In this document: positions 1-9,012 of the stretch, piece after piece
How the letters are laid out: every line of letters starts with the position of its first letter
How positions within the stretch are numbered: the first letter of the stretch is position 1
Assembly (NCBI RefSeq): GCF_014897705.1
Contig: NZ_JABUXV010000010.1
Coordinates: 124,001-188,000 of the forward strand
Direction of reading: 5' to 3'
Length of the DNA: 64,000 bases
Source: Brachybacterium sp. FME24
GTDB lineage: Bacteria > Actinomycetota > Actinomycetes > Actinomycetales > Dermabacteraceae
Position numbers and translations under genes: made by a program
The notes under the pieces: model-generated
What the model was told of the DNA's origin: nothing
The model's input: the letters and a program-made list of their open reading frames with translations, nothing else
Databases searched by the model: none

Positions 1-804
1 GAGGTCACCTTCGTGGCCGCGCCGGTGCTCGCCGCGGCCCTGGGAAGCATCTCCCCCCAGGCAGCCGCCTGGGCGATGGTGCTCCTGGGCATGGGACCCA
101 TGCTCCTGATCCCCCGCATCCCGACCGCGACCGCTCCGGGTCCCGAACAGCGCCGCAGCCGCCTCCGCCTGACCCCGATCATCGTGCTGTGGCTGGTGTG
201 CGGAGGCGCGAGCGCAGCCTCGATCGCGGCGATCGAGATCGGCGCCGTGTCCATGGCGGTCTCCTTCGGCCTGCCCGCCGCCTGGGGTGTCGTCTTCCCG
301 GTCGCACTGTGCGTGACCTCGATCAGCGGCGGGATCTGGGTGAGCGTGCGCAACCGGGTGCCGCGCCGGCGCACCGTGCTGGCCTGGCTCGCCGTCACCG
401 CACTCGGCGTCGCCTCGGTGGGCCTCGGCCACTCGGTGGCCGCGACCCTGGTGGGCGCGCTGCTGGTGGGATCCGTACTCGCGCCGCTGGCGACCTATTA
501 CTCGCTGATCCTCGATCGCCTGGTCGATGCCGAGCATCGCGCCGAAGTGTTCGCCCTTCTGCGCACGTCCAGCGCACTGGGCGTCATCACCTCCAGCGCA
601 CTCATCTCCCTGGCGTCGCTGCAGGCGACCTTCACGGTGGTCATATCCGTGATGACGGTGGTGCTCCTCGTGACCGGCAGCGTGTTCACTGCGGCCTGGA
701 GGCACGCTCAGCGCTGCCGCGCCGCCGGAGTGGCCGAGGCGGACAGGACCGCAAGCCGCGACCCGCAGGCACCGCACACTGACGAAACCCTGCCCATCGG
801 CTGA
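1..804 (+). CDS. MFS transporter, C-terminal part (cut by window start)
   Basis: The frame is open from base 1 and ends at TGA 802-804, so the N-terminal half lies outside the window. The visible ~267 residues are mostly hydrophobic. They contain several membrane helices separated by short basic loops such as VRNRVPRRR, as expected of the second six-helix bundle of a major facilitator superfamily permease. The C-terminal ~30 residues are polar and cytoplasmic. GTG 13 is an internal codon, not the start. The substrate cannot be read from this half. The following gene is convergent. Confidence 0.8.
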   Translation, partial: EVTFVAAPVLAAALGSISPQAAAWAMVLLGMGPMLLIPRIPTATAPGPEQRRSRLRLTPIIVLWLVCGGASAASIAAIEIGAVSMAVSFGLPAAWGVVFPVALCVTSISGGIWVSVRNRVPRRRTVLAWLAVTALGVASVGLGHSVAATLVGALLVGSVLAPLATYYSLILDRLVDAEHRAEVFALLRTSSALGVITSSALISLASLQATFTVVISVMTVVLLVTGSVFTAAWRHAQRCRAAGVAEADRTASRDPQAPHTDETLPIG

Positions 805-860
805 GTATCCGTCGCCGATCAGCAACCCCCCGAACACGGCGACTCGATGACCGACGGTCG

Positions 861-1676
861 TCACCGGGACGCACGGAATCGGAACCTCCTCACCGCTATC
901 GGTGCACACACGGCGATGATGAGAAGGCACCAGGCGAAGGCTCCCCAGCCCTGCCAGCCGGGTGGCTCATCCATGAGATAGGCACGCACCGCGTCGACGA
1001 CCACGGTGACCGGTTGGTGGTCGGCGAATGCCCGCAGTCCGGACGGCATCGACTCGGTGGGGACGAACGCACTGCTGGCGAACGTCACGGGCAAGAGCCA
1101 CAGGTAGTTCGCCGACTGGGTCGCCTCAGCGGAGCGGACCAGCAGCCCCACTGTTGAGGAGACCCATGAGATGGCGAGGCTGACCAGGAGCAGCAGCGCT
1201 ATCGCGGCGATCCAGCCCGCCGGCCCGGCCGTCGGCCTGAAACCGACCACGAACCCGATCAGGATGCCGACAACAATGATGAGGGAGTTCCGCGTGACAT
1301 CGGCCAGAATGCGCCCGGAGAGGACCGCCGAGGTCGACATCGGCAGCGAGCGGAACCGGTCGATCAGCCCGCGCTCCATGTCCTCGGCGAGCCCGACTCC
1401 CGAGTTGACGGCACCGAAGGCGACGGTCTGCACGAGAACTCCGGCCATCAGGAAATCTTCGTAGGCCATCCCGGGGGTCTCGATCGCGCCACCGAACACG
1501 AAGCGGAAAAGCAGCACGAAGATGACCGGGTTGATCGTGGCGAAGATCAGCTGCTCGGGCACCCGCGGGATGTGCCGGAGACTGCGCTGGGTCAGCACCC
1601 AGGTGTCGGCGACCATCCAGTGCAGACGGCTGCGCCGGAGAATGCGGGCCGGCGCGGGATCGATCGAGACGCTCAC
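861..1676 (-). CDS. ABC-2 type transporter permease (DrrB-like)
   Basis: This 271-residue membrane protein is the permease half of an ABC-2 exporter of the daunorubicin DrrB / multidrug type. After a ~40-residue cytoplasmic N-terminus it has about six hydrophobic segments. The loop around EDMERGLIDRFRSLPM matches the family's characteristic conserved region. Its ATG overlaps the stop of the ATPase gene (1673-1676), so the two are translationally coupled and form one exporter. Exported lipids, antibiotics or other toxic compounds are typical substrates of the family; the real substrate is unknown. The divergent MarR gene suggests induction by a ligand. Confidence 0.9.
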   Translation of the reverse strand: MSVSIDPAPARILRRSRLHWMVADTWVLTQRSLRHIPRVPEQLIFATINPVIFVLLFRFVFGGAIETPGMAYEDFLMAGVLVQTVAFGAVNSGVGLAEDMERGLIDRFRSLPMSTSAVLSGRILADVTRNSLIIVVGILIGFVVGFRPTAGPAGWIAAIALLLLVSLAISWVSSTVGLLVRSAEATQSANYLWLLPVTFASSAFVPTESMPSGLRAFADHQPVTVVVDAVRAYLMDEPPGWQGWGAFAWCLLIIAVCAPIAVRRFRFRASR

Positions 1677-2677
1677 AGCGGGCCCCTTCCCGCCCGTGAG
1701 TCGGCGCTGGCCCCGGTTGGCTGGGCGCTTGTGAGAGTGAGGAACACGTCGTCGAGGGTGGGCTCGCGGAGGCGCACGTCGTCGATCGCGATCCCGAGGT
1801 CATCGAGGGTGCGGACCACCCGTGCCAGCAGCCGAGGCTCCTTGGTGGCAGGCACCGTGACGACGCGCCGATCCGCAGAGAGGCGGGCGGGTCCCGTCCC
1901 GAACCTCTCCAGCACTTCGCGCGCGAGCACTTCGCGCGCGGCCGCGACAGGGTGATCGCCAGTCAGGTGAGCTTCGATCCGCGTTCCCCCGACCTGCTTC
2001 TTCAGCATCTCGGGGGTGCCGTGAGCGAGCACGGCTCCGTGCTCCATCACCACGATGTCGTCGGACAGCTCATCGGCCTCGTCGAGATACTGGGTCGTCA
2101 GAAGTACGGATGTACCCGCGGCCACCAGGTCACGGACCAGTTTCCGGACCATTCGTCTGCTGGCGGGATCCAGCCCCGTGGTCGGCTCGTCGAGAATCAG
2201 GAGCGCGGGCTCGACGATGAGGCTCGCCGCCAGGTCGAGACGCCGACGCATACCGCCGGAATACGTCTTGACCTGTCGTTCCGCAACGCCGATCAGGTCG
2301 AAGTTCTCCAACAGGTCAATGGCTCGCCGCCGAGCATCACCGGCACGGAGCCGATGAAGCCTCCCGATCATCTCGAGGTTCTCGTGCGCGGTCAGATGCT
2401 CGTCCAGTGCCGCGTACTGGCCGGTGAGGCCGATCTCCGCGCGCACCGCGCGCGCCTCGTGCACCACGTCCCTTCCGAGCACTTCCACCGTGCCCCGGTC
2501 GAAGGGCAGCAGCGTCGAGACAACCCGGACCGTGGTCGTCTTGCCAGCACCGTTGGATCCCAGCAGGCCGAGGACCGTGCCACGAGGGATGGTGAAGCTC
2601 AAACCGCGGATCGCGTCGACGTCGCCATAGCTCTTGTGGAGGTCGTCGACGACCAGTGCTGCTGCTTTCCGGGACAT
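1673..2677 (-). CDS. ABC transporter ATP-binding protein (DrrA-like)
   Basis: This 334-residue cytoplasmic ATPase energises the downstream permease. Walker A (GSNGAGKTTT, about residues 40-49), signature YSGGMRRRLDLA and Walker B LLILDEPTTGLD are all intact. The ~90-residue C-terminal extension is typical of DrrA-type subunits. ATG 2677 is chosen because GAGAGGACG lies just upstream; the frame runs further 5-prime but that part is unlike the family. A perfect 15-bp in-frame tandem duplication (1911-1940) gives a repeated REVLA in the C-terminal extension, outside the catalytic core. Confidence 0.92.
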   Translation of the reverse strand: MSRKAAALVVDDLHKSYGDVDAIRGLSFTIPRGTVLGLLGSNGAGKTTTVRVVSTLLPFDRGTVEVLGRDVVHEARAVRAEIGLTGQYAALDEHLTAHENLEMIGRLHRLRAGDARRRAIDLLENFDLIGVAERQVKTYSGGMRRRLDLAASLIVEPALLILDEPTTGLDPASRRMVRKLVRDLVAAGTSVLLTTQYLDEADELSDDIVVMEHGAVLAHGTPEMLKKQVGGTRIEAHLTGDHPVAAAREVLAREVLERFGTGPARLSADRRVVTVPATKEPRLLARVVRTLDDLGIAIDDVRLREPTLDDVFLTLTSAQPTGASADSRAGRGPL

Positions 2678-2739
2678 CGTTGTCGTCCTCTCGCCGGGCG
2701 TAGACTGCCGGCATACCGAACACACTCATTGTGAGGAGT

Positions 2740-2765
2740 GAAATAGTGAACCACTTCAGTACTTC
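2740..2765. promoter_or_regulatory. Imperfect inverted repeat, possible MarR operator
   Basis: GAAATAGTGAA (2740-2750) and TTCAGTACTTC (2755-2765) form 11-bp arms matching at 9 of 11 positions around a 4-bp centre. The repeat lies between the divergent ABC exporter and marR genes and overlaps the start of marR. Autoregulation and control of the exporter is the usual MarR arrangement; binding here is inferred. Confidence 0.4.
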
Positions 2766-3243
2766 GGCAAGTATGCCCGGACCAGAATCGCCGCGTCAAG
2801 ACCCCGAACCACCCATCGCGCGAGACCTGATCGCACTGCTCTTCGACACCTCGCGCCTGCTGTGCCTGCAATCCGACCGCCTGCTCGGGGAGTCGGTCGG
2901 CCTCTCCGAGGCGCGCGCTCGGCTGCTCGTCGCCGTGAGCGAAGCGGAGCCGGCGCGGATGGGGGAACTTGCCATCACCCTGGGCGTGAGTGCGCGATCG
3001 ATCACGAGCATGGTCGACGCCCTGGAGAACCAGGGCCTGCTGGCGCGTGCACCGGACCCCGCAGACCGTCGCGCGACGCTGCTTCGGCTCACCGAGGCCA
3101 GCAGAACGCGCATCTCGCAATTGCACCGAGCTCAGCACGACCTGGCCCAGACTCTGCTGACACCTCTCGACGTCGACGCGCAGACCGCTCTGTTCGACAT
3201 GCTGACAGCACTCAAGGGCAGGGCGGCGTCAGGGCCGCACTGA
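2746..3243 (+). CDS. MarR family transcriptional regulator
   Basis: About 165 residues with a winged helix-turn-helix of MarR type. The recognition region MGELAITLGVSARSITSMVD is followed by the wing segment ARAPDPADRRATLLRLTE. MarR dimers usually repress a neighbouring efflux gene until a phenolic or lipophilic ligand binds. Here the divergent neighbour is the DrrAB-like exporter, which makes it the likely target. GTG 2746 is preferred because GAGGAG sits 7 bp upstream. An upstream GTG (2731) and an ATG (2773) are alternatives, and the inverted repeat overlapping 2746 slightly favours the later start. Confidence 0.88.
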   Translation: MNHFSTSASMPGPESPRQDPEPPIARDLIALLFDTSRLLCLQSDRLLGESVGLSEARARLLVAVSEAEPARMGELAITLGVSARSITSMVDALENQGLLARAPDPADRRATLLRLTEASRTRISQLHRAQHDLAQTLLTPLDVDAQTALFDMLTALKGRAASGPH

Positions 3244-3507
3244 CACTGTCCCGCGGCGACAAGGTGTTTGGCTTGCCGCCGTTCCGCTCCGCCTGCTCGC
3301 ACTCCACTCCTCTCGATCGACAACGATCGGCGTACTGGTCGAGGCTTCCAGGGCCACCTGGCGAGTAAACGATTGCCCACGGGGTGCGGGATCCGTAGGG
3401 TGGAAGGCGACCCGTGCGCGACGGCGCGGCGGCGAGAACGCCATCTGCCGGTCGCGGCCCCGCCACAGAGTGCGGGGGTACCGAGGACCTTGAGGAGGTC
3501 CCCCGTG

Positions 3508-4641
3508 ATGACCCGTTCCACCTTCCTGCGCGGCTCGGCCGCCCTGGCCGGCGTCAGCGCACTGGCCACGACGACCGGCTGCGGATCCGACGACAGCGCC
3601 GCGGCGCCCACGACGGCCGCGGCCACCGGCCCGGACGTCGGCCCCGTCCCCGACGACGTCTGTCCCCGCGTCGAGCGGATGGCCGCGATCACCGGCCCGG
3701 GCGTGACCACCCGCTTCCGCATGGAGGCGACCGACCTCGGCTCTCCCGCCGTGACGCCCGACGGGAGGATCTTGTTCATCTTCGGCGACACCTTCGAGGA
3801 CGCGGTCGTCGGCGGCGGATTCTGGCGCTCCCCCGTCGGTCTCTTCGCCGACCCCGATCGCCCGCTGGACGACGGTATCGCCTGGACCAGCGCCGTCGGC
3901 GGCGAGACCGCCGAGCAGCTCGTGCCGTACGCGCACGATGACGCCCCGGTCTCCACGATCCTGCCCGGGGATCTGCTGACCGTGGGCGAGACGATGTACC
4001 TGTGGATGATGGTCAACCACGGCTTCGGGACCGTCGCCGGCACCGAGATCTGGACCTCCACGGACTCCGGCGAGACCTGGGAGCGCGCCGCCCAGATGTT
4101 CCCCGGCGACCATGCCGGCGGGCTCATGCAGCAGTGCACCTGGTTCACCCACCCCGAGGACGGCTACGTGTACCTGCTGACCACGGGATTCCAACGGGAC
4201 AAGGGCGTGATCCTCTCGCGGGTCCTGGCCGACCAGATCCTGGATCCGGCGGCCTATGAGACGTGCAGCGGGGCCGACGCGTGGGGCGGTGAGCCCCTGA
4301 CGATCCTCGAGGGCGAGATCGGCGAGATGTGCCTGCGGATCGTCGAGGACCAGTGGGTGCTGACCTACTTCGACGCCGGCAACTACCGGGTCGACGTCCT
4401 CGCCGCCGACTCCCCCACCGCCCTCGCGAAGGCCTCCGCGACCACCCTGCTGCACGGCGGCGACTGGGGCGCCGAGGAGCACGACGTGGTCGCCCAGCTG
4501 TACGGGCCCTACATCGTGCCCGGCTCGACCCTCGAAGTGATGCACCTGGTGTGCTCGCAGTGGCACACCGGACCGGACTGGCCGTACCACGTCGAGCAGT
4601 TCCGCATCGAGGACCCGCTGCGGCGGGAGTGCGCGGACTGA
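3508..4641 (+). CDS. Secreted DUF4185 protein (possible GH183-type arabinanase)
   Basis: About 377 residues. The N-terminus (TRSTFLRGSAALAGVSALAT then TGCGS) looks like an export signal with a possible lipobox Cys. The body contains the DUF4185 pattern, including FIFGDTFED, a WMMVNHGFGT region and repeated Trp/Asp beta-propeller-like segments. Known: some DUF4185 proteins were shown to be endo-D-arabinanases (GH183) acting on mycobacterial-type arabinan. Whether this protein does so is inference. GAGGAGGTC lies about 9 bp before ATG 3508. It precedes two exported peptidoglycan-sugar hydrolases on the other strand. Confidence 0.8.
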   Translation: MTRSTFLRGSAALAGVSALATTTGCGSDDSAAAPTTAAATGPDVGPVPDDVCPRVERMAAITGPGVTTRFRMEATDLGSPAVTPDGRILFIFGDTFEDAVVGGGFWRSPVGLFADPDRPLDDGIAWTSAVGGETAEQLVPYAHDDAPVSTILPGDLLTVGETMYLWMMVNHGFGTVAGTEIWTSTDSGETWERAAQMFPGDHAGGLMQQCTWFTHPEDGYVYLLTTGFQRDKGVILSRVLADQILDPAAYETCSGADAWGGEPLTILEGEIGEMCLRIVEDQWVLTYFDAGNYRVDVLAADSPTALAKASATTLLHGGDWGAEEHDVVAQLYGPYIVPGSTLEVMHLVCSQWHTGPDWPYHVEQFRIEDPLRRECAD

Positions 4642-4688
4642 CCCCGCGCGCGCCGGCGGCATCCCTCGCGCCGGCCGCCACAGCTCTC

Positions 4689-4694
4689 TACAGT
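4689..4694 (+). promoter_or_regulatory. -10 element for leaderless transcript
   Basis: TACAGT ends 6 bp before ATG 4701, placing the expected +1 on the start codon. No Shine-Dalgarno sequence is present. Confidence 0.55.
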
Positions 4695-4700
4695 GTCGAC

Positions 4701-5090
4701 ATGGCACAAGTCCTCATCTACGGGTTGCGGTCCTCGATCGATGCACGACGCGCGGCATTGTCGGACGCGATCCACGGCACGGTGAGGGCAGCGCTGGCGT
4801 ACCCGGCGGAGAAGCGCTTCCACCGCTTCATTGCCCTCGATCCCGCGGACTTCCTCTACCCGGCGGACCGCGGCGAGGACTACACCATTATCGAGATCTC
4901 AATGTTCGACGGGCGCACCGAGGCGGCGAAGAGACAGCTGATCCGGGAACTGTTCACCCGCCTCGAGGCCGAGGTCGGCATCGCGCCCCACAGCGTGGAG
5001 ATCACCCTCACCGAGACCCCGCGGGTGAACTGGGGAATCCGCGGCGTCAACGCTGCAGACCTCTCGCTCGGTTACACGGTGGACATCTGA
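4701..5090 (+). CDS. Tautomerase superfamily protein lacking Pro-1
   Basis: A 129-residue protein whose fold signature resembles the larger single-domain tautomerases (Tautomerase_2/MIF-like): segments FHRFIALDPADF, YTIIEISMFDGR and a C-terminal SVEITLTETPRVNWGIRG. The classical catalytic residue is Pro-1, exposed after removal of Met. Here the protein begins Met-Ala-Gln, so Pro-1 is absent and the activity may differ or be lost. ATG 4701 is fixed by a TACAGT -10 box exactly one spacer upstream, implying a leaderless message. It is convergent with the GH3 gene, only a base apart. Confidence 0.78.
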   Translation: MAQVLIYGLRSSIDARRAALSDAIHGTVRAALAYPAEKRFHRFIALDPADFLYPADRGEDYTIIEISMFDGRTEAAKRQLIRELFTRLEAEVGIAPHSVEITLTETPRVNWGIRGVNAADLSLGYTVDI

Positions 5091-5091
5091 C

Positions 5092-6885
5092 TCATCGCAG
5101 CCCGTGGCCCAGCGGGTAGGCCTCGCCGGTGCCGTCGGCCGTGGGGATCGCCACCGGCAGCTTCCCGCGGAGGTTCACCGCACCCGCGACCACCCCGGCC
5201 ACGGCCCGCAGAGTGCAGTCGGAGTTCCCGTAGGCGGCCAGGGACGCGGCGATCTCGCCGACGTGCACGACATCGTACGGATTGCGCAGTGAGGCGTGCA
5301 CGACCGGGGTGTCGCCCGCGGCCAGAGACTTGACCAGCGCCACCTGCGAGGCGGGGGTGGTGAAGCCGGAGGACGAGGTGAACACGAGCACCACGTCCGC
5401 CGCCCGTGCCTGCGTCGCAGCGCGGTCGGCGACTGCCTGATCGAGAGTCGACGTCACCAGAGCATTCGCCTCGAGGCCCTGCGCGCGCAGCGCCTCGACC
5501 GTGACGCGCAGCTTCGCCGCGGTGCCCACACCGGTGACCAGCACCTTGGTACCTGACGCCAGGGGCAGCGTGCCGGCGTCATCGGTGATCAGGGTGATGG
5601 AGTCATCGGCGATGGCCTGCGCGGAGCGCACCGAGCGCTTCGTGCCGATCTTTCCGCCCGCGGCGGCGACATCGACCTGATCGGCCTCGAACAGGCCGCG
5701 GCGCAGCTTCTGGGCGAGGATGCGGCGCCCGGACTGATCCAGTCGCTCCGCCGTGATCTCCCCACTGCCCACCGCTTCGCGCACGCCGCCGATCGCGACG
5801 GTGAGATCCGGCGGCATGAGCATCTGATCGGCGCCGGCGAGGATCGCCTCGACGGGCACCCGGTCGTCGCCGAACATGGTCCGCACACCCTCCATGGCCA
5901 GCGAGTCCGTGACGATCACGCCGTCATACCCGAGCTCATCGCGCAGCAGACCGGTGAGGATCGGGTGCGAGAGCGTCGCCGGTCGGCCGGAGTCGTCGAG
6001 CGACGGGACCAGGATGTGCGCGGTCATGATCGAATCGATGCCCTCGTCGATCGCGGCCACGAACGGCGGCAGGTCGATCTCGTCGAGCTCCTGGCGGGTG
6101 TGATCGATGACCGGCAATCCCACATGCGAATCGGTGGCGGTGTCGCCGTGACCGGGGAAATGCTTGGCCGCGGCGGAGCAGTTCGTGCCCTGCAGGCCTT
6201 TGATCTGCGTGGCGCCGAGCCGGGCGACGGCCTCGGGATCCGCACCCAGGGAGCGCACCCCGATCACCGGGTTCTGCGCCTCGATGTTCACGTCGACCAC
6301 CGGGGCGAACGCCTGGCAGATGCCCGCCGCGCGCAGTTCGGTGCCGACGATGTCGCCGGCCTTGCGGGCGTGCGCCCGTGAACCGGTGGCGCCCAGAGCC
6401 ATCGCCCCGGGCAGCGGGGTGGCCGGGGCGGGGAGCCGGTAGACCACACCGCGTTCCTCGTCGGCGCTGATCACCAGGGGAATGCCGCCGGAGTCGAGGG
6501 CTGCGTCCTGGACGTCGTTCGAGAGGGTGGCGATCTGCTCGATGTCCTGGAGGTTGTCGCTCCAGACGAAATAGATGAGGCCGCCGACGTGATGAGTGCG
6601 CACAATGTCCGCGATGGTGTCGACGCCGGTGGTGCTGGTGTTGGACGGGTGCGGGGCGTCGGCCGTGGAACCGTAGCCGACCGCGACGAACAGCTGCCCG
6701 ATCTTCTGCTCGATGCTCATAGCGGCCAGCAGCTCGTCGATCCGGGCGGAATCCGTGCCTGCCCCCTTCGCCGGGGCGGCGTGGGCGGTGGCCGGGAGGG
6801 CCAGTGCCCCTCCGGTGAGCGCGGCCGCCCCGAAGGCGCGGCGGGAGAACTGGGAGCGGTCAGCGCGTGGGGGGTGAGGGTTCAT
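5092..6885 (-). CDS. Exported GH3 beta-N-acetylhexosaminidase, NagZ-like
   Basis: A 597-residue glycoside hydrolase family 3 enzyme. The N-terminus carries a twin-arginine signal (FSRRAFGAAALTGGALAL, then an Ala-rich cleavage region). The NagZ hallmark KHFPGHGDTATDSHVGLP is present; its His/Asp loop provides the acid/base. The nucleophile Asp lies in IVTDSLAMEGV. The enzyme would remove terminal GlcNAc from peptidoglycan or chitin fragments outside the membrane. A ~200-residue C-terminal GH3 domain follows the barrel. GCAGGAG precedes the ATG, which lies 15 bp after the namZ-like stop, so the two form an operon like ybbC-ybbD (namZ-nagZ) of Bacillus. Confidence 0.9.
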   Translation of the reverse strand: MNPHPPRADRSQFSRRAFGAAALTGGALALPATAHAAPAKGAGTDSARIDELLAAMSIEQKIGQLFVAVGYGSTADAPHPSNTSTTGVDTIADIVRTHHVGGLIYFVWSDNLQDIEQIATLSNDVQDAALDSGGIPLVISADEERGVVYRLPAPATPLPGAMALGATGSRAHARKAGDIVGTELRAAGICQAFAPVVDVNIEAQNPVIGVRSLGADPEAVARLGATQIKGLQGTNCSAAAKHFPGHGDTATDSHVGLPVIDHTRQELDEIDLPPFVAAIDEGIDSIMTAHILVPSLDDSGRPATLSHPILTGLLRDELGYDGVIVTDSLAMEGVRTMFGDDRVPVEAILAGADQMLMPPDLTVAIGGVREAVGSGEITAERLDQSGRRILAQKLRRGLFEADQVDVAAAGGKIGTKRSVRSAQAIADDSITLITDDAGTLPLASGTKVLVTGVGTAAKLRVTVEALRAQGLEANALVTSTLDQAVADRAATQARAADVVLVFTSSSGFTTPASQVALVKSLAAGDTPVVHASLRNPYDVVHVGEIAASLAAYGNSDCTLRAVAGVVAGAVNLRGKLPVAIPTADGTGEAYPLGHGLR

Positions 6886-6900
6886 GGGAATCTCCTGCTC

Positions 6901-8280
6901 TCAGTAGCGGCGGTAGCGCTCGGTGGTCGCCTGGAAGCGACGGGACTCGCGCCGCCACGCCGCGACGATGGTCTCGGCGCTGTCGCCGGCCTCGAGCATC
7001 GCGCGGGTGCGCTTGGTGCCCGAGAGCTTGTCGATCCAGCAGACGTCCTCCTCGGCGCGGCAGTCCTCGCCTTCGCGCCAGTCGACCTCCTCGACATTGG
7101 CGAACAGCGCGGCGAGCACGTGAATGCCCGTGCGCACCGGCTCGTAGGCCGCGGCGTCGGTGACGTGCAGCTGCAGGCCGCCGCAGAACTCGCCGGCGTG
7201 CTTGGAGCTGACGGGAGTGGCGAACATGGGCCGGTACAGCACCCCTGGCAGCTCCGCGGCCTGCAGATCCATGATGATCGCGTCGACCTGGGCCTCGGTG
7301 ATGAAGGGCGCACCGAACCACAGGAACGGGGTGGTGGTGCCCCGCCCCTCGGAGATGTTGATCGACTCGATCAGCCCGGTGCCCGCGTAGACCACGGCCG
7401 TGTCGGCGGTCGGGATGTTCGGAGAGGGCAGCACCCACGGGATGTCCGCGGCCGCGGGGTCCTCGGGGTCGTAGCCGCTCATCTCGATCACCTCGAGATC
7501 CACGGCCTTGTCGAGGAATTCACCGTTGAACAGCGAGGCGAGCTCGCCGACGGTGAGGCCGTGGGTCTGCGGGATCTCACGCAGCCCCACGAAGGAGGAC
7601 AGCTCCGGTTCGAGCACGAAGCCCTCGATGTCGGTGCCCAGCGGGTTCGGACGATCCAGCACCACGAAGCGCTTGTCGTTCTCCCCGGCCGCCTCCATCG
7701 CGTAATAGAGAGTCCAGATGTAGGTGTAGAAGCGGGCACCGATGTCCTGGATGTCGAAGATCAGCAGGTCGACGTCCTCGAGCATCTCCGGGGTGGGCTT
7801 CTGGGTGTCGCCGTACAGCGAACGCACCGGCAGCCCGGTCTTCTCGTCGATGTAGTCGCCGACGGAGCCGCCCGCCGGTTCCGCCCCGCGCACCCCGTGC
7901 TCCGGACCGAACAGGGCGGCCATCGTGAAGCCGCCATCCTCCTGCGCCGCGACCAGGAGATCGATCGTGGAGCGCAGTTGCCGGTCGGTGCCGGTGGGGT
8001 TGGTGATCAGGCCGACGCGGGCATCGCGCAGCGTCTCCACGGCGTCCGGCCCCAGCAGGTTCTCGACGCCGAGAGCGAAGTCGCCCGTGTTCTTGCCCTT
8101 CCCCGCGCCCTTGCCTCGTTCCGTGGGCCGGGCGGATGCGGCGCCGGCAGTGGCGAGCACGGCGCCGGCGGGCAGCGCCCCGAGGGAGGCGAGGACCCGC
8201 CGCCTGCCCGGGCGCCGCTCCCGCTTCCCGCTGGCATCCGGCTGGGTCTGGTCACTGTGCTGCGGGACTGGATGCGTCAC
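6901..8280 (-). CDS. Exported NamZ-like exo-beta-N-acetylmuramidase (DUF1343)
   Basis: About 459 residues. The basic N-region with GRRRVLASLGALPAG is a twin-arginine-type signal. The mature part carries the DUF1343 landmarks GLITNPTGTDR, ALFGPEHGVRG (the family's catalytic Glu motif), DLLIFDIQDIGARFYTYI and DRPNPLG. Known: Bacillus NamZ (YbbC) releases MurNAc from the non-reducing end of glycan strands and works with NagZ. GTG 8280 is chosen because GGAGGA lies 8 bp upstream, inside the longer ATG 8298 frame. The adjacent GH3 enzyme makes peptidoglycan scavenging the likely role. Confidence 0.88.
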   Translation of the reverse strand: MTHPVPQHSDQTQPDASGKRERRPGRRRVLASLGALPAGAVLATAGAASARPTERGKGAGKGKNTGDFALGVENLLGPDAVETLRDARVGLITNPTGTDRQLRSTIDLLVAAQEDGGFTMAALFGPEHGVRGAEPAGGSVGDYIDEKTGLPVRSLYGDTQKPTPEMLEDVDLLIFDIQDIGARFYTYIWTLYYAMEAAGENDKRFVVLDRPNPLGTDIEGFVLEPELSSFVGLREIPQTHGLTVGELASLFNGEFLDKAVDLEVIEMSGYDPEDPAAADIPWVLPSPNIPTADTAVVYAGTGLIESINISEGRGTTTPFLWFGAPFITEAQVDAIIMDLQAAELPGVLYRPMFATPVSSKHAGEFCGGLQLHVTDAAAYEPVRTGIHVLAALFANVEEVDWREGEDCRAEEDVCWIDKLSGTKRTRAMLEAGDSAETIVAAWRRESRRFQATTERYRRY

Positions 8281-8434
8281 GGCGCGTTCCTCCGTCATCG
8301 TCGTCGGATCTGCTCATGCGCAGGGGCCGCGCCGTCCGCACGACGTCGTGCGATGCGAGGTCGAATCGTTTTTCGGCGCGCTGCGCAGGGTTGACGCTAA
8401 CAACGAAGCGTCGGCGTGACAACCGTCACCCTGC

Positions 8435-8857
8435 TCAGGTCTCGTCGTCCCCGACCACGCCCTTGCGCAGCAGGACGCAGCCGTACTTGCTGGTCTCCAG
8501 GGTGCGCAGCACGGCGAAGACTTCGCGTCCACGGTCGTAGAAATCGAAGCGGTCGATCCATTCCAGGCGGTCGGCGCGAGCCGCCGCGGACTCCTGGAGC
8601 TGGGACTGCACCTCCTCGCCGGTGCCGGGCTCCGGCGTCATCAAGGTGACCGAGGGGCCCGCGTACATATCCACGGGAAAGACGGTGCGCACCGCACGCA
8701 CCGCCTCCGGCGAGGAGGTGGCCAGCTCGATCACCGGCGCCCCCATCGCGTATGCCGGGTAGTGGGCATCGGTCACCAGCAGCGTGTCGTTGTGACCCAT
8801 GTGGTCGAGGATGCGCAGCAGATCACCGGTGAGCAGGGGGTCGATGCCGTTGAGCAT
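8435..8857 (-). CDS. RbsD/FucU family sugar mutarotase
   Basis: 140 residues of the RbsD/FucU fold, recognised from the N-terminal GIDPLLTGDLLRILDHMGHND and DAHYPAYAMG. These proteins interconvert sugar anomers (ribose, fucose) before phosphorylation, and the conserved His belongs to the active site. The C-terminal FAVLRTLETSKYGCVLLRKG matches FucU-type ends. GAAGAGG lies about 10 bp upstream of the ATG. A divergent ribokinase-family gene begins about 155 bp away, so the two may handle the same pentose or deoxysugar. The exact sugar is not evident. Confidence 0.88.
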   Translation of the reverse strand: MLNGIDPLLTGDLLRILDHMGHNDTLLVTDAHYPAYAMGAPVIELATSSPEAVRAVRTVFPVDMYAGPSVTLMTPEPGTGEEVQSQLQESAAARADRLEWIDRFDFYDRGREVFAVLRTLETSKYGCVLLRKGVVGDDET

Positions 8858-9012
8858 GAGAAAAGTGCCTCTTCAGAAGGTAGGACGGTCGGGTACGGGG
8901 TGGCGCGACGTCCTCGCCGGTGAGGCTGCCCCAGCCCGCGTTGCGGAGACCCCGGATACGGTAGGGACCGGCTGGACGGCGTGTCAACGACGCCGCCGGA
9001 ACGGAGCGCGCC

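Noticed and set aside
796..819. 6-bp inverted repeat at the end of the first MFS gene as a terminator
   Set aside because: Stem too short, overlaps the stop codon and has no T-run.
1911..1940. 15-bp tandem duplication in the ABC ATPase gene as a possible frameshift
   Set aside because: It is in frame and lies in a variable C-terminal extension; the gene is intact.
6589..8394. 601-codon open frame opposite the GH3 and NamZ genes
   Set aside because: Antisense to two well-supported genes; the translation lacks any family features.
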